DNA of 64,000 bases, taken from NCBI RefSeq assembly GCF_003865075.1, contig NZ_BHWB01000010.1, positions 1 to 64,000 of the forward strand. The letters are read 5' to 3'. Shown here piece after piece: positions 9,023-18,022 of this stretch. Below the pieces are notes generated by a model that did not search any database, was not told the origin of the DNA, and saw only the letters and a program-made list of their open reading frames with translations. Within the stretch, counting starts at the first letter, position 1; every line of letters starts with the position of its first letter. The DNA is from Bacteroides faecalis. GTDB taxonomy: Bacteria; Bacteroidota; Bacteroidia; Bacteroidales; Bacteroidaceae. A program made the position numbers and the translations under genes.

Positions 9023-10342
9023 ATGAAAAAGAGAATCACTGATATATGGAAATTCCTTACGTATGACATTTGGCGCATTACGGAAGATGAAGTGACCAGA
9101 ACTAAATTTTCGCTCTATAACATTATTAAAACCATCTATCTTTGCATCAACCGTTTCACCAAAGACCGATTGGTAAATAAAGCGTCAGCACTGACATATA
9201 GCACTCTTTTAGCAATTGTCCCTATCTTGGCGATCCTGTTTGCTGTAGCACGCGGTTTCGGTTTCGATAACTTAATGGAACATCAATTCCGCAGTGGATT
9301 CGGTGGTAATATAGAAACAACAGAAGCCATTCTTTCATTCGTAAATTCCTATTTATCACAAACCAAAGGAGGTATTTTCATTGGAGTAGGTTTAGTTATG
9401 TTGTTATGGACCGTTATCAATCTGGTTAGTAATATAGAAATCACCTTCAACCGGATTTGGGAAATAAAGAAAACCCGTTCCATGTATCGTAAGATTACAG
9501 ACTATTTCTCCATGTTCTTACTCATGCCTATTTTGATCGTCGTATCCGGAGGTCTTTCCATATTCATGAGTACCATACTGAAGCAGATGGCAGACTTCGT
9601 ACTCCTCGCTCCTGTCTTAAAATTTTTGATTCGTCTTATTCCTTTTGTCTTAACCTGGCTTATGTTTACCGGGCTATATATCTTTATGCCTAACACAAAA
9701 GTAAAGTTTAAGCATGCACTTATCTCCGGTATTTTAGCAGGTACAGCCTATCAAGCATTCCAGTTCCTTTATATCAACAGCCAGTTATGGGTTTCGAAAT
9801 ACAATGCTATTTATGGTAGCTTTGCCGCCTTGCCGATGTTCTTATTATGGTTGCAAATTTCCTGGACCATCTGTTTATTTGGTGCGGAACTCACATATGC
9901 CGGTCAGAATATCCGGAATTTCAGTTTCGACCAAGACACCCGTAATATCAGCCGGCGTTATCGTGATTTCATTTCCATTCTCATCATGTCTCTTATTGCT
10001 AAGCGTTTTGAGTACAACGAACCGCCATATACAGCCGCTGAGATTTCGGAAGAACACCAAATTCCAATCCGGCTGACGAATCAGGTGCTCTATCAGTTGC
10101 AAGAGATTGAACTGATCCATGAAGTGGTATCTGACGAAAAAAGTCAAGATATTGCTTACCAACCATCCATGGATATTAACCAACTGAACGTAGCGATACT
10201 GCTTGATCGTCTCGACACGTATGGCTCCGAAAACTTCAAAATCGATAAAGATGAAGAATTTAGCGACGAATGGAAGGTATTGACCGAATCCAGAGAAGAA
10301 TATTATAAAAAAGCCAGCAAAGTACTATTGAAAGATTTGTAG
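9023..10342 (+). CDS. YihY/BrkB family inner-membrane protein
   Basis: The 439-residue protein has the family's multi-spanning membrane core (about residues 50-300). Hallmarks include KASALTYSTLLAIVPILA near the first helix, the long hydrophobic segments around 110-140 and 165-195, and the final segment with LWLQISWTICLFGAELTYA. The family was once called ribonuclease BN, but that activity belongs to another protein; YihY proteins have no established role. The C-terminal 130 residues are soluble and resemble a winged-helix fold (AAEISEEHQIPIRLTNQVLY), a common extension in Bacteroidetes members. It sits 61 bp before the tricorn-like protease gene, with which it may be co-transcribed. Confidence 0.88.
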   Translation: MKKRITDIWKFLTYDIWRITEDEVTRTKFSLYNIIKTIYLCINRFTKDRLVNKASALTYSTLLAIVPILAILFAVARGFGFDNLMEHQFRSGFGGNIETTEAILSFVNSYLSQTKGGIFIGVGLVMLLWTVINLVSNIEITFNRIWEIKKTRSMYRKITDYFSMFLLMPILIVVSGGLSIFMSTILKQMADFVLLAPVLKFLIRLIPFVLTWLMFTGLYIFMPNTKVKFKHALISGILAGTAYQAFQFLYINSQLWVSKYNAIYGSFAALPMFLLWLQISWTICLFGAELTYAGQNIRNFSFDQDTRNISRRYRDFISILIMSLIAKRFEYNEPPYTAAEISEEHQIPIRLTNQVLYQLQEIELIHEVVSDEKSQDIAYQPSMDINQLNVAILLDRLDTYGSENFKIDKDEEFSDEWKVLTESREEYYKKASKVLLKDL

Positions 10343-10403
10343 CATTCAACAGGTATAGGATGAGAACAAAAATTATGAAAACACAATTATAACAATCGAA
10401 GAA

Positions 10404-13400
10404 ATGAAAAAATTACTACTAAGCGCACTTGCTCTGTGCATTGCAGGCACAATTGCCGCACAAGAATCCCCTTTGTGGATGCGTTATTGTACAATCTCTC
10501 CGGATGGAACTACCATTGCGTTCACATATAAAGGAGATATCTATACAGTACCATCAAGCGGAGGACAAGCTACACAAATCACAACAAATCCGGCCTATGA
10601 CACTACCCCTATATGGAGTCCTGACGGAAAACAAATTGCTTTTGCTTCCGACCGTATGGGAAGTATGGATGTGTTCATCGTATCAAGTGAAGGAGGAACT
10701 CCCCAACGACTGACAACGTATTCAGGTAGTGAAAAGCCTGTCGCATTTAAAGACGCTACACACCTTTTATTCACTACATACCTCATGCCTGCTGCCGAAG
10801 ATGCCGGATTTCCCTCGGGACAGTTTCAACAGATCTATGAAGTTGCCACGACAGGAGGACGTCCCGTAATGTTTTCTTCTATGCCTATGGAAAACATTTC
10901 CATCAACAAAGACGGAGTTATGCTTTATCATGATAAAAAAGGATACGAAGACTACTGGCGTAAACATCATGTATCTCCTATTGCCCGGGATGTTTGGATG
11001 TATACCCCTAATACAACTCCCGCCTATCAAAAACAAACCACTTTCGGCGGAGAAGATCGTGAACCGGTTTGGGCTCCCGACGGAAAATCTTTTTATTATT
11101 TAAGTGAAGAAAAAGGTTCTTTCAACGTTTTCCAACGTACGCCTGGAGCTACGACTTCCAAGCAGATCACCTCTCATAGCAAACATCCTGTACGCTTTCT
11201 TAGTGTAGCCGATAACAACAAATTATGTTATGGTTACGATGGTGAGATTTACACACTTCTCCCCGGTAAACAACCACAGAAAGTCAAAGTTTCCATTCTG
11301 GCAGATAAGAATGACAAAGACATTATCCGCCAAATCAGTTCATACGGTGCTACGGATATTGCTGTCTCTCCCCAAGGAAAGGAAGTTGCATTTATTCTGC
11401 GAGGCGATGTATATGTTACCTCCATTGAATATAGAACTACGAAACAAATTACCAATACTCCGGAACAAGAACGTAACATAGACTTTGCTCCTGACGGACG
11501 TACCCTCGTTTATTCTTCAGAGCGCAACGGCCTCTGGCAACTATACACTTCAACTATCGTACGTGAAGATGAAAAACAATTCACTTATGCTACTGAATTA
11601 AAGGAAGAACGACTGACTAATTCCGATGTTGCCTCTTTCCAACCTAAATATAGTCCTGACGGCAAAGAAATCGCCTTCCTTGAAAATCGTACCGCTATCC
11701 GCATTATCAACCTGAAAAGCAAAGCAGTACGTACTGTAATGGATGCCAAATACCAATATTCTTATGCAGATGGCGACCAATGGTTTCAATGGAGCCCCGA
11801 TAGCAAATGGCTTCTTTCCGGCTTTATCGGTACAGGCGGTTGGAATAATAAGGACGTTGTCTTACTAAACGCGGACGGAAAAAGTGAAATGGTCAATCTA
11901 ACCGAAAGCGGTTATAGCGACGGGAATGCCAAATGGGTATTAGGCGGCAAAGCAATGATATGGAACAGCGATCGTTCCGGCTATCGTAGCCATGGCAGTT
12001 GGGGAAGTGAAAATGATACTTACATCATGTTCTTTGACGCAGATACCTATAACCGTTTCACACTAAACAAAGAAGATTTGGCACTACTTGAAGAAGCGGA
12101 TAAGATTGAAAAACAAAAACAAGAAAAAGAGAAGGCTGAGAAAGAGAAAGCCGAGAAAGAAAAAGCGGAAAAAGAGAAAAAGAAAGACGCTAAGAATAAA
12201 AAAGAAGATAAGAAAGAGAGCAATAAAAAAGGAAGTGACAAAAAGGAAGACTCAGACAAGAAAGAGGAAGAAAAATCATTGACTTTTGATCTGGACAATC
12301 GTTTCGACCGTATTGTTCGTTTAACAGTCAATTCCTCACGCCTTGGCGATGCTGTTCTGTCCCCAAAAGGCGATAAGCTTTACTATCTGGCAGCTTTCGA
12401 AAGTGGCTATGACCTTTGGGAACATAACTTAAAAGAAAACTCTACCAGAATTCTCATCAAAGGTGTTGGCGGTGGCAGACTAATACCTGACAAAGAAGGT
12501 AACAATCTTTTCATGTGCAGCAATGGAGGACTTAAAAAAATAGAACTTGGCGGAAACAGAGTTACTTCAATCAATTTCGAAGCTTTCTTCAATTATCGCC
12601 CATACGAAGAACGCTCCTATATTTTCGACCACGTTTATCAGCAAATGAATGATAAACTCTATGTAGCAGACCTTCAAGGAGTAGACTGGAAAGGATATAA
12701 AAAAGCATACCAACGCTTCCTGCCTCATATCAACAACAATTATGACTTTACAGAGATGCTAAGTGAACTACTCGGTGAAATGAACGCCTCTCATACCGGA
12801 GCACGTTATGGAGCTTCGAACTACGCACTCCCTACAGCTGCTTTAGGATTATTCTATGATGAATCATATGATGGTGTGGGACTAAAAATCAAGGAAATAA
12901 TAGCACAAAGTCCTTTCACTAAGAAAAAGACAAATGTAAAAGAAGGCTGTATCATCGAAAAAATAGACGGAGTGACCATTGAAGCCAATAAGGATTACTT
13001 CCCACTATTCGAAGGCAAAGTTGGTCGTAAAGTAATACTTACTGTATATGACCCTATTACCAAAAAACGTTTTGAAGAAACCATTAAAGCGATCAGCTAC
13101 AATGAACAAAATGAATTGCTTTATAAACGTTGGGTAAAACGTTGTGCACAGAAGGTTGAAGAACTTTCCGGTGGCCGCATTGCATACGTACATTTAAAAG
13201 GAATGGATAGCCAAAGCTTCCGTAATATGTACTCCGAGTTATTGGGACGTTACCGTAATAAGGAAGCAGTCATAGTAGATACCCGTCACAATGGTGGAGG
13301 ATGGCTTCATGATGATGTTGTCACCTTGCTTAGTGGCAAAGAGTACCAACGCTTCGTTCCACGAGGCCAATACATAGGCAGTGATCCTTTTAACAAATGG

Positions 13401-13736
13401 ACGAAAATTTCGTGTATGCTGACTTGTGAGGACAACTATAGTAATGCCCATGGCACTCCATACGTATATAAGACACTGGGAATCGGCAAATTGATCGGTG
13501 CTCCAATAGCAGGAACGATGACTGCCGTATGGTGGGAACAGCAAATAGATCCATCTATTGTGTTCGGCATTCCTCAAGTAGGATGTATGGATATGCAAGG
13601 CAAATACCTCGAGAATCAGACTCTTCAACCCGATATCCTTGTCTACAATGAACCGGAAGCCAGTTTGAAAGGTGAAGATGCCCAACTTAAGGTAGCCGTA
13701 GAGCATCTTTTAAAAGAATTGCCCAAGAAGAAATAA
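10404..13736 (+). CDS. tricorn-like S41 family peptidase with beta-propeller domains
   Basis: The 1110-residue exported protein has a signal peptide (1-19). Two N-terminal beta-propeller regions of PD40/WD40-like repeats follow (about 25-330 and 315-560, with units such as SPDGKQIAFASDR and SPDGKEIAFLENR). Then come a charged linker (about 560-630), a tricorn C1-like region, a PDZ domain (about 810-890) and an S41 serine protease domain (about 890-1100). The protease core shows VDTRHNGGGWLHDD near 960 and a candidate nucleophile serine in DNYSNAHG near 1012. Tricorn-type enzymes cut peptides admitted through the propeller channels. Here the leader places it in the periplasm, where it may process imported or envelope peptides. 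The linker is unusual and is listed separately. Confidence 0.88.
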   Translation: MKKLLLSALALCIAGTIAAQESPLWMRYCTISPDGTTIAFTYKGDIYTVPSSGGQATQITTNPAYDTTPIWSPDGKQIAFASDRMGSMDVFIVSSEGGTPQRLTTYSGSEKPVAFKDATHLLFTTYLMPAAEDAGFPSGQFQQIYEVATTGGRPVMFSSMPMENISINKDGVMLYHDKKGYEDYWRKHHVSPIARDVWMYTPNTTPAYQKQTTFGGEDREPVWAPDGKSFYYLSEEKGSFNVFQRTPGATTSKQITSHSKHPVRFLSVADNNKLCYGYDGEIYTLLPGKQPQKVKVSILADKNDKDIIRQISSYGATDIAVSPQGKEVAFILRGDVYVTSIEYRTTKQITNTPEQERNIDFAPDGRTLVYSSERNGLWQLYTSTIVREDEKQFTYATELKEERLTNSDVASFQPKYSPDGKEIAFLENRTAIRIINLKSKAVRTVMDAKYQYSYADGDQWFQWSPDSKWLLSGFIGTGGWNNKDVVLLNADGKSEMVNLTESGYSDGNAKWVLGGKAMIWNSDRSGYRSHGSWGSENDTYIMFFDADTYNRFTLNKEDLALLEEADKIEKQKQEKEKAEKEKAEKEKAEKEKKKDAKNKKEDKKESNKKGSDKKEDSDKKEEEKSLTFDLDNRFDRIVRLTVNSSRLGDAVLSPKGDKLYYLAAFESGYDLWEHNLKENSTRILIKGVGGGRLIPDKEGNNLFMCSNGGLKKIELGGNRVTSINFEAFFNYRPYEERSYIFDHVYQQMNDKLYVADLQGVDWKGYKKAYQRFLPHINNNYDFTEMLSELLGEMNASHTGARYGASNYALPTAALGLFYDESYDGVGLKIKEIIAQSPFTKKKTNVKEGCIIEKIDGVTIEANKDYFPLFEGKVGRKVILTVYDPITKKRFEETIKAISYNEQNELLYKRWVKRCAQKVEELSGGRIAYVHLKGMDSQSFRNMYSELLGRYRNKEAVIVDTRHNGGGWLHDDVVTLLSGKEYQRFVPRGQYIGSDPFNKWTKISCMLTCEDNYSNAHGTPYVYKTLGIGKLIGAPIAGTMTAVWWEQQIDPSIVFGIPQVGCMDMQGKYLENQTLQPDILVYNEPEASLKGEDAQLKVAVEHLLKELPKKK
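12097..12275 (+). repeat. low-complexity Lys/Glu linker with 15-bp tandem units
   Basis: Within the tricorn-like gene about 60 codons encode almost only Lys, Glu, Ala and Asp. They include tandem copies of the five-residue unit EKAEK, made from near-identical 15-bp DNA units around 12130-12175. It lies between the propellers and the tricorn C1/PDZ part and would form a long charged helix. The DNA is purine-only for long stretches on the plus strand. Confidence 0.8.
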
Positions 13737-13773
13737 ACCGGAAAATTAGAAAAATAGTTCAATTATCAACATT

Positions 13774-13811
13774 AAAGAGTCAAGCTTTTCGATTGGGAAA
13801 CTTGGCTCTTT
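13774..13811 (+). terminator. Rho-independent terminator after the tricorn-like gene
   Basis: AAAGAGTCAAG (13774-13784) pairs with CTTGGCTCTTT (13801-13811) with one mismatch, and the stem is followed by a T-rich tract. It lies 38 bp after the stop codon. Confidence 0.65.
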
Positions 13812-14099
13812 ATTTTATTTAATAACCAGAATCATACGTATAGAAAAGTATAACTCAATCCAGATAAACGATACATTCCCCTCTTTAATGCTCACTCATA
13901 AATGTATCAGAATTTACCGATGCAACATATTGGGCCAATCTTTCTGTACGGAGTGTAGAAGTTACTGTGTTCACGCACCCGCTTTCACAATGCGAACATT
14001 ACTGAAAAAATAAAGAATGATATAATAGATAAGTTATTATCCATTCATATAAAACTTCTTTTCCTTTAATAGAAAAGTTATTCTCTATTTGAAACAATC

Positions 14100-14192
14100 T
14101 ATAAACGCAAGTTGCGTTTATATAATCAGAAGTTGCGTTTATATAACCAGAAGTTCCATTTATATAAACCAAACTTGCATTTATAGATTCTT
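14100..14192. repeat. four-copy degenerate tandem repeat, period 20-21 bp, starting in a palindrome
   Basis: The first unit is a 23-bp palindrome: TATAAACGCAA, a central G, TTGCGTTTATA (14100-14122). Imperfect repeats of AAGTTGCGTTTATATAACCA follow at about 14109, 14129, 14150 and 14171, the last two more diverged. The core GTTTAT is shared with the palindromic array between hisA and hisH in this window. Confidence 0.7.
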
Positions 14193-14338
14193 CTCTAATT
14201 TAAAGAAGTTTGTTATTAGAGGAAAACAAGTTTAGTATTAATACATAGGAACTTATCTATTGATACTTTGGAAGCAAAGTAATATAGACTCATACAACAT
14301 GAAGTGGAGCAAATTAAACGGTGATAGGTGATAGATAT

Positions 14339-14368
14339 GGTGATAGGTTAAAAGAACAACCTATCACC
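14339..14368. repeat. GGTGATAGGTT hairpin and dispersed copies
   Basis: GGTGATAGGTT (14339-14349) and its exact complement AACCTATCACC (14358-14368) flank an 8-nt loop. Further direct copies of GTGATAGGT occur at 14321-14329 and 14413-14421. This looks like a dispersed Bacteroides intergenic repeat and not a gene-specific signal. It lacks a T-tail. Confidence 0.65.
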
Positions 14369-14479
14369 CATCAAACAGCGATGGATAAAGCGATACAGAA
14401 GATCGGTGATAGGTTGATAGAGAAATTGATGTTTTTTGTTAGGAGGGGCTGAATAGAGAATACAAATTCACAGATAGGT

Positions 14480-15028
14480 TTAATATCGATTATATGAAAT
14501 CACCTTCTCTTTAGTTTTCCTCATTTTCTTACGCTTCTCCTTCACCGGATAACCAATCGTTATATCCAGCAATAGCCGTTTAGACTCCGGAATACCAGTC
14601 AGTTGCTTAATTTCCTTTTCATCAAACCACCCAAGGATACAAGAACCTAACCCTTCACTTTCGGCAGCCAAAGATATATGAGCAGCAGCAATCCCAATAT
14701 CAATTAATGGGAAATGCTTTCCTTTTACCTTTCCACCAAGCAAAGAAGTAATATTGGCAGATTCTTCCACAACCAGAATATGTACAGGAGCATCCTTGGC
14801 AAACTTATTCATCCCAAGTCCGGCTGCCGCCTTGCCAACCTTTTGCGCCAACTCATGATCTGTCACTACAACAAATTTCCATGGCTGGGCATTACAAGCA
14901 GAAGGAGCCATACGGGCGGCTTCCAATATCCGTTCCAACTTCTCCCGCTCTACCGGACGCTCTTTATCATAGGCCCGGTCGCTTTGGCGGGAAAGTACTA
15001 ATTGTAGAAAATCTTTCGACTCCATCAT
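14480..15028 (-). CDS. nitroreductase family protein (FMN-dependent)
   Basis: The 182-residue protein matches the short nitroreductase family, which uses FMN and NAD(P)H to reduce nitroaromatics, quinones or similar acceptors, usually as a dimer. The N-terminal FMN-binding pattern is seen as SRQSDRAYDKERPV, followed by AARMAPSACNAQPWKFVVV. The C-terminal half carries AAAHISLAAESEGLGSCILG, which lines the flavin site, and ends in a basic tail (KEKRKKMRKTKEK). The gene lies 14 bp downstream of riboflavin synthase, so flavin synthesis and a flavoenzyme appear co-transcribed. The physiological substrate is unknown. Confidence 0.9.
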   Translation of the reverse strand: MMESKDFLQLVLSRQSDRAYDKERPVEREKLERILEAARMAPSACNAQPWKFVVVTDHELAQKVGKAAAGLGMNKFAKDAPVHILVVEESANITSLLGGKVKGKHFPLIDIGIAAAHISLAAESEGLGSCILGWFDEKEIKQLTGIPESKRLLLDITIGYPVKEKRKKMRKTKEKVISYNRY

Positions 15029-15042
15029 TTATATTGAATCAA

Positions 15043-15645
15043 CTATTTATATTGTATCATCCGGCTAATATATTTACCGATAATATCAAACTCAATATTT
15101 ACTACACTGCCTACGGTAAATGTATGGAAGTTGGTATGCTCATAAGTATAAGGAATGATAGCTACTTGGAAAGTATCATCCGTAGGGTTACAAACAGTCA
15201 GGCTGACGCCATTCACTGTCACCGAACCTTTATCCACAGTAATATAACCACGTTTCGCCATATCTTTATCGAAAGCATACTTAAAAGTGAAATACCAACT
15301 ACCTTCCGCATCTTTAATATCAATGCAAGTAGCGGTCTGATCTACATGTCCCTGAACAATGTGTCCATCTAACCGGCCGTTCATCATCATGCTACGTTCC
15401 ACATTCACCTTATCCCCCACTTTCAGCAAACCAAGATTCGAGCGCTCCAAAGTTTCCTTCATAGCAGTTACCGTATAGGTATCTTCTGTCATACTTACCA
15501 CTGTCAGACATACTCCGTTATGAGAAATACTCTGATCTATCTTTAACTCATTTACAAACGAACACTTAAAGGTAAAGTGTATATTCTCCTGGTCTTTCAC
15601 CAGCGCTACCAAAGTAGCATATTCTTCAACGATTCCAGAAAACAT
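15043..15645 (-). CDS. ribE: riboflavin synthase alpha subunit
   Basis: The 200-residue protein converts two molecules of 6,7-dimethyl-8-ribityllumazine into riboflavin and the pyrimidine by-product. It shows the typical start MFSGIVEEYATL and two lumazine-binding barrel repeats. The first contains SISHNGVCLTV and the second GSVTVNGVSLTV, each with the substrate-contacting pattern. HIVQGHVDQTA marks the junction of the two repeats. Length is normal. No FMN riboswitch is visible in the 224 bp upstream, so control must be by other means. Confidence 0.95.
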   Translation of the reverse strand: MFSGIVEEYATLVALVKDQENIHFTFKCSFVNELKIDQSISHNGVCLTVVSMTEDTYTVTAMKETLERSNLGLLKVGDKVNVERSMMMNGRLDGHIVQGHVDQTATCIDIKDAEGSWYFTFKYAFDKDMAKRGYITVDKGSVTVNGVSLTVCNPTDDTFQVAIIPYTYEHTNFHTFTVGSVVNIEFDIIGKYISRMIQYK

Positions 15646-15869
15646 AATATGAATTTTGAATTTTAAACTACATGCTATTATTGAAGAGACACATCTTCAA
15701 TATGCCGTCAAAGATACGAATAAGGAAGGAAGTTGAAAAACATTCTGTTTTTTTTCATATATTGCAACCATTTACTTGTGAAGAAATTCCGGCCGTTCGT
15801 TCATTTAATTTTTTAAAAAGAAGAAATTAATAGAGTTTTGTGGTAGGTTTTACTTAAAAAAAGAAAATT

Positions 15870-16868
15870 ATGAAAATCAGAAAATCACAATTCACAGTCC
15901 GGAAAATAGGAATCATGCTTCCTATACTCGCTTATTATCTTTTCTATGGGATATATACTATTGTGCTGCCTTTAAGTATGAAAATATATTCTGCAGAGTC
16001 ATATCTTTTCGCATCACAGACCCTTCCGTACCTTTCTTTGCTCTCATTAACCTATTCATATTTTTGTTGCCATATCTACACAAAGAAAAAAGTATGGGGA
16101 TTCGTAAGTTACACATTCCTTCTTATCATCGTCAGTCTCTTTTATTATTTGATAAGTAATAAAAATTGGGGAGTTACGATATGGGGTATCTTTCATTATC
16201 TCTATACATCAATTTCAGGTATTCTACTATATATAGTATACGACTGGTTCCAAAGAAAACAAAAACAAAAAGAACTGGAAAGACGGAATCTTCAAAGTGA
16301 ACTGAAGTTACTGAAAAATCAGTTGAATCCGCATTTCCTTTTTAATACTCTGAATAATATTGATAGCTTGATTTTTTCCAATCCGGAGATGGCCTCAAAA
16401 TCATTAGTACAAATGTCGGAAATGATGCGGTATATGATCTACGAAACTAATGTTCCCGAAGTAGCACTCACACAAGAACTAAAATACATCAGAAATTATC
16501 TTGATTTACAACGTTTACAATATGATAATCCTAATTTAGTATCCTTTACATTAGAAGGAATACCAGACAAAATTTTCGTCGCTCCTATGTTGTTTATCGC
16601 ATTTATAGAAAATGCGTTCAAACATTGTACGGACAAAAAGACAACCAATACAATTCAACTACTATTCCAGATTCAGGAATCTAAAATACATTTCGAAATA
16701 TCCAACTTGTTCGATCCGACAAAGCAGATCAATAAAGACTCTTCTAGTGGTATTGGACTTAGTATCATAAAACGTCGGCTTGATATTCTTTATCCACATA
16801 GATATTATTTGCAAATGAATCAGAAAAACGGTTACTTTGATGTTTCATTAACAATTAAGCTTACATGA
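15870..16868 (+). CDS. LytS/YehU-type sensor histidine kinase
   Basis: The 332-residue membrane kinase has four predicted transmembrane segments in the first 125 residues, a short coiled linker (KQKQKELERRNLQSELKLLK), and the His_kinase module with QLNPHFLFNTLNN, giving phospho-acceptor His155. A GHKL-type ATPase domain follows, with AFIENAFKHCTDK as N box and SSGIGLSIIKRRL as G box. It lacks a large periplasmic sensor domain, so it probably senses within the membrane. It overlaps the LytTR response regulator gene by 4 bp, so the two form a two-component pair. The signal and target genes are not evident. Confidence 0.92.
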   Translation: MKIRKSQFTVRKIGIMLPILAYYLFYGIYTIVLPLSMKIYSAESYLFASQTLPYLSLLSLTYSYFCCHIYTKKKVWGFVSYTFLLIIVSLFYYLISNKNWGVTIWGIFHYLYTSISGILLYIVYDWFQRKQKQKELERRNLQSELKLLKNQLNPHFLFNTLNNIDSLIFSNPEMASKSLVQMSEMMRYMIYETNVPEVALTQELKYIRNYLDLQRLQYDNPNLVSFTLEGIPDKIFVAPMLFIAFIENAFKHCTDKKTTNTIQLLFQIQESKIHFEISNLFDPTKQINKDSSSGIGLSIIKRRLDILYPHRYYLQMNQKNGYFDVSLTIKLT

Positions 16869-17551
16869 TCAATTGTATTATCATAGAAGACGCTCCACTA
16901 GCCGTAGAGAAATTAAAGAACTTTATAAGCAAAGTACCTTTACTGCATTTAGTGTGCACTTTTGAAAATGGTCTGGAGGCTTTTGACTACCTCCAGACCA
17001 ATGCAATAGATTTATTGTTCCTAGATATTCAAATGGAACAATTTACTGGACTTCAATTATTAAAAGCACTCCATACACGTCCATACATTATTATTGTATC
17101 TGCATACGGAGAATATGCCGTACAAGGATTCGAATATGATGTTACCGACTATCTATTGAAACCTTATTCCTTTGAGCGCTTTCTGAAAGCAGTGAACAAA
17201 GTACAAGCAGAAATGTCATCCACTTCTCTTGGCCCATCAACTCCAAGGAAATATATCTTTCTTAAAACTGAATATCGGATGGTACGCATAAACTTATGCG
17301 ACATCTTATACGTAGAAGGAAAAGGAGCCTATCTTCACGTAATTACTGAAACAGCAAGAATCATGACTTTGCTCAGCTTTAAGGAAATAGAGTCATTGTT
17401 GCCTTCCGAACAATTCATACGTATCCATAAATCATATCTGATAGCCATTAATAAGATCGACAACATAGAACGTAACGTTGTAAAAATCGGCAATGTACGT
17501 ATACCTATAGGAAAAAGTTATTTGAAAGACTTTTACCAGCGATTGCAATAA
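16865..17551 (+). CDS. LytTR-family response regulator
   Basis: The 228-residue protein has an N-terminal receiver domain (about 1-120). Its acidic pocket is Glu8-Asp9, its phospho-acceptor is Asp54 (LFLDIQM), and its conserved Lys is in LLKPYSFERF. A C-terminal LytTR DNA-binding domain (about 130-228) follows, with YIFLKTEYRMVRI and FIRIHKSYLIAINKI. It is translationally coupled to the upstream histidine kinase. LytTR regulators usually bind paired direct repeats; no such pair stood out next to this operon. Confidence 0.93.
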   Translation: MINCIIIEDAPLAVEKLKNFISKVPLLHLVCTFENGLEAFDYLQTNAIDLLFLDIQMEQFTGLQLLKALHTRPYIIIVSAYGEYAVQGFEYDVTDYLLKPYSFERFLKAVNKVQAEMSSTSLGPSTPRKYIFLKTEYRMVRINLCDILYVEGKGAYLHVITETARIMTLLSFKEIESLLPSEQFIRIHKSYLIAINKIDNIERNVVKIGNVRIPIGKSYLKDFYQRLQ

Positions 17552-17744
17552 TTAAGGTTTCCAGCCGTATAAAACAAAATTAGACTTTACTCTCCTCCTT
17601 CCTCTACACGAACGGTAACTCCTATTTTGAGTTCCAAACTCGTTCTTCAAATCTGTTCTTTCAAGGAAATAAAGCTGTTATAATACAATAGAGAAATCTT
17701 CTCGGATACCGTTATACATTAATTAAACAGTTTCAAATAGGCAT

Positions 17745-17835
17745 AAAAAAAATAGGGCTTTTCACAAAGCCCTATTTTTCAGTTTTCAATAGGTATTAGT
17801 TTTTTTTTAAGGTAAAAAGATTGTTTTCAGGATAA
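17745..17835 (-). ncRNA. predicted orphan small RNA, about 90 nt
   Basis: On the minus strand a complete Bacteroides promoter points into a gene-free stretch, and a strong Rho-independent terminator follows about 60-90 nt later. The start is predicted about 6 nt after the -7 box. The transcript would consist of an A-rich, mostly unstructured 5' part and a 3' hairpin with a 4-nt loop and a U-run. That is the usual outline of a trans-acting sRNA. No ribosome-binding site or ORF of note is present. It lies between the response regulator gene (convergent) and the 3' end of phoU. A phoU read-through product processed here is an alternative, though phoU has its own hairpin upstream. Confidence 0.5.
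17748..17779 (-). terminator. strong intrinsic terminator, usable on both strands
   Basis: AAAAATAGGGCTTT (17748-17761) and AAAGCCCTATTTTT (17766-17779) form a perfect 14-bp stem with a 4-nt loop. On the minus strand it would end the predicted sRNA. On the plus strand it would end the histidine kinase/response regulator operon. Confidence 0.85.
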
Positions 17836-17840
17836 CGTTG

Positions 17841-17873
17841 CAAATATAGGTGCTTTTACCGTTACTCTCCAAA
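17841..17873 (-). promoter_or_regulatory. consensus promoter for the predicted sRNA
   Basis: Read on the minus strand, TTTG (17873-17870), a 21-bp spacer and TATATTTG (17848-17841) match the Bacteroides -33/-7 consensus exactly. No annotated protein start lies downstream within 300 bp on that strand. Confidence 0.65.
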
Positions 17874-17939
17874 TTATAAAACATGTCTTATAACATCTTT
17901 TTGAAATTTCTTTGGATTTATTATCATTTACAGCAAAAC

Positions 17940-17963
17940 CCCTGTAACTTGCTCGTTACAGGG
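17940..17963 (-). terminator. hairpin after phoU
   Basis: CCCTGTAAC (17940-17948) and GTTACAGGG (17955-17963) form a perfect 9-bp stem with a 6-nt loop. On the minus strand a short GTTTTG tail follows. It probably ends or stabilises the pst-phoU transcript; the U-tract is weak. Confidence 0.55.
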
Positions 17964-18022
17964 AACAAATATATGACTTTTTTTTAAGTAGCACTAATTT
18001 TTGTTTAAAAAGTCGCAGAAAC

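Larger units (their letters stand above)
13812..14479. other. gene-free, AT-rich gap with short repeats
   Basis: I see no credible coding frame here. The stretch holds a tandem series of TTTATATAA-type repeats at 14100-14192 and several GGTGATAGGT elements at 14319-14417, one pair of which forms a perfect hairpin. The flanking genes converge on this gap, so it is a 3'-3' region and not a control region. Confidence 0.6.

Noticed and set aside
12047..12331. 94-codon Ser/Phe-rich frame antisense to the tricorn-like gene
   Set aside because: It is the mirror of the Lys/Glu-rich linker; composition explains the lack of stops.
15646..15869. Search for an FMN riboswitch before riboflavin synthase
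   Set aside because: None of the conserved RFN element blocks are present on either strand.
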